Shown: one piece after another, positions 1 to 5,858 of the stretch | Layout of the letters: the number at the start of each line of letters is the position of its first letter | Position numbering within the stretch: the first letter of the stretch is position 1 | Source: Gammaproteobacteria bacterium | GTDB lineage: Bacteria; Pseudomonadota; Gammaproteobacteria; Thiohalomonadales; Thiohalomonadaceae | Assembly (NCBI GenBank): GCA_015232955.1 | Contig: JADFYS010000061.1 | Location: 1-9,210, forward strand | DNA length: 9,210 bases | Reading direction: 5' to 3' | Program-made: the position numbers and the translations under genes | The notes under the pieces: model-generated | Databases searched by the model: none | Seen by the model: the letters and a program-made list of their open reading frames with translations, nothing else | What the model was told of the DNA's origin: nothing

Positions 1-162
1 CTCATCGTCACGAAAAGGTTTGACCTCCACGCTTTTGAGATCAACCCCTTTGGCAGAGGGGAGGCTAACCCTTCTGGTGATATCGACCGTGGAGGAGCAG
101 CCACCCACAAGAGAGAGTAAGAGCAGAAAAAGAAGTGGACGCATCGCCTGCGGTAAGTTCAT
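1..162 (-). CDS. Lipoprotein of unknown function, 5' part only
   Basis: The first 54 codons of a minus-strand gene are present; the rest lies beyond the left edge. The protein opens with a short basic stretch, a leucine-rich hydrophobic core and the lipobox V-G-G-C (Cys22), so it should be exported, lipidated and anchored in a membrane. The mature part begins with Ser-Ser-Thr-Val and contains a short strand-like segment (VEVKPF, about residues 46-51). No family can be assigned from this much. The start could be the ATG at 160-162 or the in-frame ATG six codons later, which would give a compact 16-residue signal peptide; neither has a strong ribosome binding site. It lies 78 bases downstream of the LPP20 lipoprotein gene on the same strand, so the two are probably co-transcribed. 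I see no terminator between them. Confidence 0.7.
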   Translation of the reverse strand, partial: MNLPQAMRPLLFLLLLSLVGGCSSTVDITRRVSLPSAKGVDLKSVEVKPFRDDE

Positions 163-240
163 GGTGAGTTTGGTGTGGTTAGGATCATCCTCGTAGTCAG
201 ATATACCCAAGGTACCTGGACGCACTGGATTTCATAGCGG

Positions 241-849
241 TTATTGGTTCTTTTTATAGTCACGGAATTCAGCGATCTCTTTTGCCAGTTCGTCCTGACC
301 TTTTGCGGCACGAAACTGCTGCCACTGGGCGCGATCGTTGTTCATACTGGTCTTAAGGACCGCTTCGGTAATTTCGTTGGCGGTTGCGGGGTCGAGGCCG
401 ATTAGGACATAGAGCTTGCCACTGGGGCTGACCCTGCTCTTATAAATACGGGTTCCAACCAGCGTCTGGTCGGTGACCTGTTTGGTGACGCTGCTATTGA
501 CCTTGTCTACGGTCTCGGCGTCTGCAGCACCAGTGGTTTCGGCGTACTGTTTCACCAGATTTTTGACATGGACCTCGACATTCTGTGCCAGTTGGACCCG
601 GGCATCGGTGGCTGCCATCTGTTTCATAAAGGCGATTCCGGCTCCGCTCTTATCTGCAACCCCGACTGAGGATACCGCTACGCCTGCAACCGGCTCATCG
701 CAGATCCAGCCTGGAGCCTCGACATCAGGGGCATCGGGAAAGACGCAATCGGCAACATCCTCTTTAACATCATTACCGCTGCAGGCGGAGAGGAGGGTGA
801 GTGAAGCCACTGCAACAGAGAGGGACAGGGTACGGAATAGGTTTGGCAT
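241..849 (-). CDS. LPP20-family outer-membrane-type lipoprotein
   Basis: This encodes a 202-residue lipoprotein. The signal peptide (residues 1-22) ends in the lipobox L-S-A-C with Cys23 as the lipidation site; Ser follows it, so by the usual +2 rule it would go to the outer membrane. The mature part resembles the LPP20 family: a Pro-Gly-Trp segment near residue 47, a 'GVAVSSVGVA' strand, then a helix rich in Ala, Arg and Gln (AATDARVQLAQNV), and later a strand pair around 'GKLYVLIGLD'. LPP20-like proteins include a Helicobacter lipoprotein and the Vibrio motility protein FlgP, but their biochemical roles differ and none can be assigned here. I chose the ATG at 847-849 rather than an ATG 22 codons upstream because it directly precedes the signal peptide and has GGAG at suitable spacing. 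The tail is charged and helical (residues 165-202). Confidence 0.85.
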   Translation of the reverse strand: MPNLFRTLSLSVAVASLTLLSACSGNDVKEDVADCVFPDAPDVEAPGWICDEPVAGVAVSSVGVADKSGAGIAFMKQMAATDARVQLAQNVEVHVKNLVKQYAETTGAADAETVDKVNSSVTKQVTDQTLVGTRIYKSRVSPSGKLYVLIGLDPATANEITEAVLKTSMNNDRAQWQQFRAAKGQDELAKEIAEFRDYKKNQ

Positions 850-886
850 GACGGTGCTCCATTGGTAATCTCGAATAGGTGGAGTG

Positions 887-915
887 ACATTACCTGAAGT
901 GAATACAATTGACAA
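887..915 (-). promoter_or_regulatory. Candidate sigma-70 promoter for the LPP20 lipoprotein gene
   Basis: Read on the minus strand, TTGTCA (910-915) is followed after exactly 17 bases by TAATGT (887-892). The -35 box matches five of six consensus bases; the -10 box keeps the key first, second and last positions. It would give a leader of roughly 30 bases ahead of the start at 849. This is prediction by eye only. Confidence 0.45.
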
Positions 916-969
916 GATGACCCTCTCAATGATCTGGCTGTAACTGTCACCCTTATGGAACTATTGATA

Positions 970-998
970 CTGGTAATCGTGTAGCTGAGAGCTATAAT
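970..998 (+). promoter_or_regulatory. Candidate promoter for the RND-psp-mscS gene block
   Basis: A perfect TATAAT lies at 993-998, about 30 bases before the adaptor start codon, giving a leader of around 22 bases. The best -35 at 17-base spacing is CTGGTA (970-975), a poor match, so an activator or another contact may be needed. I found no convincing sigma-54 (GG-N10-GC) element, which is the class that drives the classical pspA operon. Confidence 0.5.
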
Positions 999-1027
999 GT
1001 CGGCTTTTTAGCTCTTGCGGAGATGTG

Positions 1028-2056
1028 ATGCGCAACCTCTCACTGAAGACGACTCTCCTCTTCTCTCTTTTAAGCTGCGTATTTGCACCCCCTCTACAGG
1101 CGTTTGAGGTGGGGGTGACTACGGTGGCTTCGTTAACCCAACATCCGCTCCACTCTGCTCCGGCAACGGTAGTTCAGGATCAGTTTGCGACCATTAGTGC
1201 CGAGATCTCCGGCATTATCACGGCGCTATCGCCCCGGGTTGGCGAGCGGATCGCTGCAGACAAGCTGATAGCGACCATCGACTGCCGTAGTTATGATAAC
1301 CGCCACGGTCAGGCAGAGCTGGAAAAGAGTCGACTGGAGGCCGAGCTGCGTTTTGCCCAACTGCAGCTGCAGCGGGCAGAGTCGCTCTCCACCACCATCT
1401 CTGAAGAGCAGCGACAGCAGCGCCAGTTGAGTGTGCAGCTGCTGCAACTTCAGCTTAAGGCGAACCGTTTTACCATCTCTCAGGCAGAGATAGAGCAGGA
1501 GAAGTGTCGTATTCGCGCCCCCTTTACCGGGACGGTGATTGCTACTCTTGCGACGAAGGGGGAGTTGGCTGCACCGGGCACCCCGCTGCTTCGCCTGCTG
1601 GGGGAGTCTGATCCCGAGGTTGAGGCGCAGCTGCGGCCCGATCTCGCCGCCGATCTTGAACATGCCGCCGGGATCACCTTCACTTCGCAGCATGAGGAGA
1701 GAGAGAAGGTTACGCTGCGTTCGCTTCTACCGCAGGTGGGGCTACTGGATCGCAGTCGCCCGGCACGACTCTCATTTGCCCAGCGAACAGTGTTAACCGG
1801 TAGCAGTGGCCGCATCGAGTGGCGCGGTCAGGAGCGGTTGTTGCCTGCTTCGGTCATCGTTCGTCGCGATGGGGTGTTGGGGGTGATGACCCCGCACGAG
1901 GGGAAGGCCCGTTTTCTGCCGCTGCCGTCGGCACGGGAAGGGCGTCCGGTGGTGGTCTCTCTTCAACCAGAGCAGCAGATTATCCATCAGGGGATGCAGC
2001 AGCTGGAGGAGGGTGATCCAATCACAATCAGCACTCCGCCTGCTTCGAACCTCTAG
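1028..2056 (+). CDS. RND efflux periplasmic adaptor (membrane fusion protein)
   Basis: This is a 342-residue adaptor that should bridge the RND permease to an outer-membrane channel. An N-terminal signal sequence ends plausibly at LQA/FE (residues 25/26); a Cys at 17 after L-L-S leaves a lipoprotein form possible. The first half of the lipoyl-like fold (about 54-90, containing 'SPRVGERIAADKLIATID') is split from the second half (about 160-192, 'RIRAPFTGTV' and 'GELAAPGTPLLRLL') by a Gln/Leu-rich helical hairpin (about 92-160). A beta-barrel and membrane-proximal region follow. This split order is typical of HlyD/AcrA-type adaptors. The ATG at 1028 is preferred over the overlapping GTG at 1025 because GGAG (1019-1022) is better spaced to it. 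The permease gene starts 43 bases downstream. No outer-membrane factor gene is present, so the pump would borrow one. Substrate unknown. Confidence 0.88.
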   Translation: MRNLSLKTTLLFSLLSCVFAPPLQAFEVGVTTVASLTQHPLHSAPATVVQDQFATISAEISGIITALSPRVGERIAADKLIATIDCRSYDNRHGQAELEKSRLEAELRFAQLQLQRAESLSTTISEEQRQQRQLSVQLLQLQLKANRFTISQAEIEQEKCRIRAPFTGTVIATLATKGELAAPGTPLLRLLGESDPEVEAQLRPDLAADLEHAAGITFTSQHEEREKVTLRSLLPQVGLLDRSRPARLSFAQRTVLTGSSGRIEWRGQERLLPASVIVRRDGVLGVMTPHEGKARFLPLPSAREGRPVVVSLQPEQQIIHQGMQQLEEGDPITISTPPASNL

Positions 2057-2099
2057 CACGACCCCCTTTCCCCTACCTTTCTCAGAGAGATAATCCCCG

Positions 2100-5000
2100 G
2101 TGACGATTCTGACTCGGCTTCTAACCAACCATGTGATGGCCAATCTCGCTTTTGTGCTGGTATTGACCATGGGGGTGATCTCCTATTTCGATCTGCCTCG
2201 GCAGCAAGATCCCGAGATCAACTTTAACTGGATCGATATCTCCACCTACTGGCCGGGAGCCTCCGCCTCAGATGTCGAGAAGCTGGTGACCGATCCCCTT
2301 GAAGATGCCATCGCCAATGTCTCGGATATCCGTTTTGTCTCGAGCAATAGCCGAGAGGGCTTCTCCAGTATTCTCGTCCGTTTTGAGGATATTGGTGAGC
2401 GGGTTTTCGATAAGCGGCTCAATGATCTACGACGGGAGATCCAGAACCAGCAGTCGCTGCTGCCGGAGGAGGCGAGCGATCCCCATATCCTCGAGATCAC
2501 CACCGCCAACGCCTTTCCGACGGCGATGGTGATTGTCACCGCCCCGGCCAATGATGAGACTTTGCGCCAGCAGGCGTATAACATCACCCGCGATCTGGAA
2601 CGGCTCGATGGGGTGAGCGGTGTCACCCGGCTGGGGCTGACCGATCCTGAACTTCATGTGAATCTTCTTCCGCAGCGGCTGCAGGCGCTCGGGATCTCAC
2701 CAGTGGCGGTGGCAGATACCGTTGCCCTCAATTTTCGTGATGTTGCCGCAGGTTCAACCCGACAACAGGGGGCTGAGTGGCTGGTTCGACTGATTGGGAC
2801 CTCGGGCGATCCTGCCTATCTTGCCGCGATGCCGGTGGCAGGAGCTGCGGGGGAGATTCGCCTTGGTGAAGTGGCTGAGGTAGAGCGGGGGCGGGAGACC
2901 GCACGGCAGCTGGTCTCATTTCGTGGCAAACCGGCGATCTTCCTTGGGGTGACCAAGAAGAGCCAAACCAATATTCTCGAAATCCTGGAACGGGTGAGGG
3001 GGTATGTCGATGGACGCAATCAGCACCGGGAGGTGACGGGGGTTGAACTGATTCTGGCGGATGATCAGACCATCCCTACCCGCCATGCCATCGACATTAT
3101 GCAGACCAATGCCCTTATCGGGTTGGGGCTGGTGGTGTTGGTCACCTGGCTCTTTCTCGGCAGCCGGATCTCCTTTCTGGTCTCTATCGGTATCCCCTTT
3201 ATCCTTGCGGCGACATTCTGGGTGCTCTCGGTTATCGGGCAGACCCTAAACCAGTCGGTACTGCTGGGGGTGGTGATTGCGCTGGGGATGTTGGTGGATG
3301 ATGCGGTGGTGATGGCCGAGGCGATCTACTATCGCCTGCAGCGGGGGATCGACAGTCTCACCGCTGCACTCGACTCCCTGCAAGAGATCTTTGCCCCGAT
3401 CACCTCGGCGGTGCTCACCACCATGGCCGCCTTTTTACCGCTCATGTTGCTCCCGGGGCTGCTTGGAAAATTCATGATGGTGATCCCGTTGGTGGTGACC
3501 ATCTCTCTTGCGGTGTCACTCATTGAGGCGTACTGGATGCTGCCGGCACATGTGATCGTCACCGGTGGGCGAAAGCTGTCGGGGGGGAGTCACCACAGTT
3601 TCCGTAGCCGTATGACCCACTGGATTCGGGTCAAATATACCCTGCTACTGGTCAAGGCGATGCGTTGGCCGCGATCGATGATGCTCATTGCCATCCTGAT
3701 GTTTGCCGGTGCCCTTGGGGCGATGGCTGCGGGGGCGGTGAAGATGGACTTTTTTGCTTCGGATCCGATTCGTCTCTTCTATCTCAGTGTCGAGATGTCG
3801 CCGGAGACCCCCCTCGAACAGAGCCTCGGCAAGGCAGAAGAGGTAGAGGCGATTGTGCGTCGTCATACCCGTGATGGAGAGGTGCGGAGTATCGTCAGCT
3901 ACTCCGGGATGATGTTCACCGAAACCGCGCCGTTTTTCGGCGATCACTACGCGCAGGTGATGGTCAGCCTGCTGCCGGAGAAGCAGGGGATGCGGACAGT
4001 GGATGAGGTGATGGATTCAATGCGGAGCGAGGTGATGGCACTAAGCGGGGTCGAGACCATCTCCTTTGTCCGTCTTGCCGGGGGGCCACCGGTAGAGAAG
4101 CCGTTGAAAATCAAGGTGCGGGGGAGTGACTATGGCGAGATCGCGCAGGCGGCAGAGGATCTGAAACAGTTGATGGCCGGGGTAGAAGGGGTGAAAGATA
4201 TCTCTGATGACGCCGCGCCAGGACGGATGGAGCTGCAGCTCCGCCTCAATTTTGAGGAGATTCGCCGCCTCGGTCTGCGCAGTGATCAGGTGCGCCGCGC
4301 CATTCGTCTGCTGGTGGAGGGAGAGTCGGTGGCGAGTCTCCAGTTCGCGGGGGAGAAGGTGGAGGTTCGGGTGCGGGCAAAAGCGGAGGATCTCTTCCGG
4401 ATAGATGATCTGCTCCACCATACCCTCCCTCTGCCTCAGGGGGGAGAGGTAGAGCTGAGTCGGCTGGTAACGGCAGAAGGGGTGCGTGGGATCGGTAATA
4501 TCCGTCACTACAACTTCCGCCGTGCGATCACCGTAGAGGCGGATATCGACAAAGGGGTGACCGACGCGGTTCAGGCCAATGCGACCATCATCAAACAGTG
4601 GCAGGCCGAACTGCAGCTCCGTTACCCCAATATCGATCTCGATACAGCGGGTGCACTAGACGACATTGAGGAGTCCCTCTCCCATATGTTGGTGCTGTTT
4701 ATCATGGGGGTCGGTCTGATGTATCTGATTCTGGGAGCACAGTTCGGGAGCTATTTTCAGCCTTTGGCGATCCTCACCACGGTGCCACTCGCCTTTACCG
4801 GGGTTGTCCTGGGGCTGCTCATCTCGGGGAATCCGATGAGTCTCTATACCCTCTACGGTGTGGTCGCTCTCGCCGGGATTGCGGTAAATGCGGCTATCGT
4901 CTTGATCTCTGCGGCCAACGACCGTCTTGAGGCGGGAATGTCACTGCTGCATGCGACCCTCTACGCGGCGCGGAGGCGGGTGATACCCATCTTAATCACC

Positions 5001-5195
5001 TCTCTCACCACCATCGCCGGGCTATTCTCTCTGGCGACAGGTTTGGGTGGGAAATCTCTGGTGTGGGGACCTGTGGCGACGGCTATCGTCTGGGGACTCG
5101 CCTTCTCTACTGTTTTAACGCTGTTTGTGATCCCGCTGCTCTACCGCCTCAGCATGGGGAAGAGTCCGCGGGTGATCAACCGCTCTAACCACTAA
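2100..5195 (+). CDS. RND-family efflux permease (AcrB-like inner-membrane transporter)
   Basis: At 1,031 residues this is the full length of an RND exporter, which trades inward protons for outward substrate. A first membrane helix (about 11-30) leads to a large periplasmic loop, then a helix cluster (about 333-485), a second periplasmic loop (about 550-855) and a final helix cluster (about 860-1017), the usual duplicated plan. The helix-4 proton-relay pair is intact: Asp400-Asp401 in 'GMLVDDAVVMAE', matching AcrB Asp407/408. In helix 10 the AcrB Lys940 position is Asn930 ('GIAVNAAIVLIS'), so the relay is not the AcrB type. The start is GTG at 2100: an in-frame stop at 2091 excludes anything longer, and only a weak purine-rich site (about 2084-2090) precedes it. 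It pairs with the adaptor upstream and is followed by pspB after 18 bases. Drug, lipid or other substrate cannot be told from sequence. Confidence 0.93.
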   Translation: MTILTRLLTNHVMANLAFVLVLTMGVISYFDLPRQQDPEINFNWIDISTYWPGASASDVEKLVTDPLEDAIANVSDIRFVSSNSREGFSSILVRFEDIGERVFDKRLNDLRREIQNQQSLLPEEASDPHILEITTANAFPTAMVIVTAPANDETLRQQAYNITRDLERLDGVSGVTRLGLTDPELHVNLLPQRLQALGISPVAVADTVALNFRDVAAGSTRQQGAEWLVRLIGTSGDPAYLAAMPVAGAAGEIRLGEVAEVERGRETARQLVSFRGKPAIFLGVTKKSQTNILEILERVRGYVDGRNQHREVTGVELILADDQTIPTRHAIDIMQTNALIGLGLVVLVTWLFLGSRISFLVSIGIPFILAATFWVLSVIGQTLNQSVLLGVVIALGMLVDDAVVMAEAIYYRLQRGIDSLTAALDSLQEIFAPITSAVLTTMAAFLPLMLLPGLLGKFMMVIPLVVTISLAVSLIEAYWMLPAHVIVTGGRKLSGGSHHSFRSRMTHWIRVKYTLLLVKAMRWPRSMMLIAILMFAGALGAMAAGAVKMDFFASDPIRLFYLSVEMSPETPLEQSLGKAEEVEAIVRRHTRDGEVRSIVSYSGMMFTETAPFFGDHYAQVMVSLLPEKQGMRTVDEVMDSMRSEVMALSGVETISFVRLAGGPPVEKPLKIKVRGSDYGEIAQAAEDLKQLMAGVEGVKDISDDAAPGRMELQLRLNFEEIRRLGLRSDQVRRAIRLLVEGESVASLQFAGEKVEVRVRAKAEDLFRIDDLLHHTLPLPQGGEVELSRLVTAEGVRGIGNIRHYNFRRAITVEADIDKGVTDAVQANATIIKQWQAELQLRYPNIDLDTAGALDDIEESLSHMLVLFIMGVGLMYLILGAQFGSYFQPLAILTTVPLAFTGVVLGLLISGNPMSLYTLYGVVALAGIAVNAAIVLISAANDRLEAGMSLLHATLYAARRRVIPILITSLTTIAGLFSLATGLGGKSLVWGPVATAIVWGLAFSTVLTLFVIPLLYRLSMGKSPRVINRSNH

Positions 5196-5213
5196 CTGTA
5201 ACGGAGTAATCGG

Positions 5214-5441
5214 ATGTCTTCTCTTTATGGTCTACTGAGCATTCTCTCAATCTTTGTCCTTCCGGTCTGGCTGATTCTCCACTACCGAAGTAGAAATATC
5301 GAACTACGCTATGGGGTACCGGCGGCAGAACTGCAACGGCTACGCGAGATGGAGGGACGGGTAGAGTCCCTGGATCATCGCCTGCTCAATCTGGAGCAGA
5401 TCCTGGATGAGCAGCGCCCGGCATGGAGGGAGACGCTTTGA
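5214..5441 (+). CDS. pspB: Phage shock protein B (PspB)
   Basis: This 75-residue protein has the length and plan of PspB: one N-terminal membrane helix (about 4-22, ending 'VLPVWLILHY') and a cytoplasmic coiled-coil tail (about 37-66) ending in the family-like 'LEQILDEQRPAWRE'. In Enterobacteria PspB works with PspC at the inner membrane to sense envelope damage and loss of membrane potential, and releases PspF from PspA inhibition. Those roles come from the family; here neither pspA nor pspF is next to it. A good ribosome site (GGAG, 5203-5206) lies seven bases before the ATG. The stop codon overlaps the likely start of pspC. Confidence 0.88.
   Translation: MSSLYGLLSILSIFVLPVWLILHYRSRNIELRYGVPAAELQRLREMEGRVESLDHRLLNLEQILDEQRPAWRETL
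5425..5440 (+). promoter_or_regulatory. Ribosome binding site deciding a TTG start for pspC
   Basis: GGAGGG at 5425-5430, inside the end of pspB, sits seven bases before TTG at 5438-5440. The TTG overlaps the pspB stop (TGA, 5439-5441) as TTGA, the geometry of translational coupling. The rival ATG at 5423 is in the same frame but has only a weak purine-rich site ahead of it. Confidence 0.55.
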
Positions 5442-5803
5442 ACCCCTCTTCGTCCGGGCAAGGGAAGCTCTACCGTAGTGCAGAGAACGGTCTCCTCTTT
5501 GGGGTCTGTGCCGGCATTGCGCAACATTTTGCTGTCGCCCCCAATCTCGTTCGCTTCACTGCAGTTCTCCTGCAGCTCCTCTTCTTTCCGACCTGGATCC
5601 TCTATCTGCTGCTGGTGTTCCTTCTACCACGGCAGGAGTCTCCACAGCGAGAAGGGGAGGTGCGTGAGGAGTTTCGCAACCGTTTACGCCAGCTAGAGGC
5701 GGAGGAGAGCCGTCTGCTGCGACGACTGACCGAGATTGAAGCCTTTGTCACCTCAGAGCGATTTGAGATGGAGATGAAGGTCGGTGGGTTGCGTGGGAAG
5801 TAA
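5438..5803 (+). CDS. pspC: Phage shock protein C (PspC)
   Basis: From the TTG start this is 121 residues, close to the roughly 119 of E. coli PspC; an ATG at 5423 would add five residues. The PspC domain is clear: 'KLYRSAENGLLFGVCAGIAQHF' is interrupted only by expected substitutions from the family pattern (Lys10 to Phe31), followed by 'LVRF' and a membrane helix (about 41-63) ending in Leu-Pro-Arg. The C-terminal third is a charged, leucine-repeat helix (about 72-103) leading to 'EAFVTSERF', a segment also found in enterobacterial PspC. In the known system PspC partners PspB as inner-membrane stress sensor and can bind PspA; it also supports tolerance of mislocalised secretins. The gene overlaps pspB by four bases and precedes the MscS-type gene by 55 bases. 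Confidence 0.88.
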   Translation: MNPSSSGQGKLYRSAENGLLFGVCAGIAQHFAVAPNLVRFTAVLLQLLFFPTWILYLLLVFLLPRQESPQREGEVREEFRNRLRQLEAEESRLLRRLTEIEAFVTSERFEMEMKVGGLRGK

Positions 5804-5858
5804 CTCACTCTGCCTGTTTTGTCCTACAAAGAGAGCTTTCTGAAGAGAACTATAGCCA

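Noticed and set aside
181..191. AGGAT-C-ATCCT inverted repeat between the two lipoprotein genes.
   Set aside because: Five-base arms around one base are too short to call an operator or terminator.
473..868. A 131-codon plus-strand open frame opposite the LPP20 gene.
   Set aside because: It is the antisense of a lipoprotein with a clear signal peptide and ribosome site; its Ser/Thr/Ala-rich translation looks like a reading-frame artefact.
909..914. A perfect TTGACA on the plus strand in the divergent region.
   Set aside because: No -10-like hexamer lies 16-18 bases downstream; it overlaps the -35 box of the minus-strand promoter, which explains it better.
850..915. A longer version of the LPP20 protein starting at 913-915.
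   Set aside because: The 22 extra residues would precede the lipoprotein signal peptide and would start upstream of the predicted promoter boxes.
4041..4508. A 155-codon open frame on the minus strand inside the RND permease gene.
   Set aside because: It is a shadow of a well-supported gene, has no recognisable domain and no start context; the same holds for other opposite-strand frames at 1226-1693, 5880-6305 and 7065-7472.
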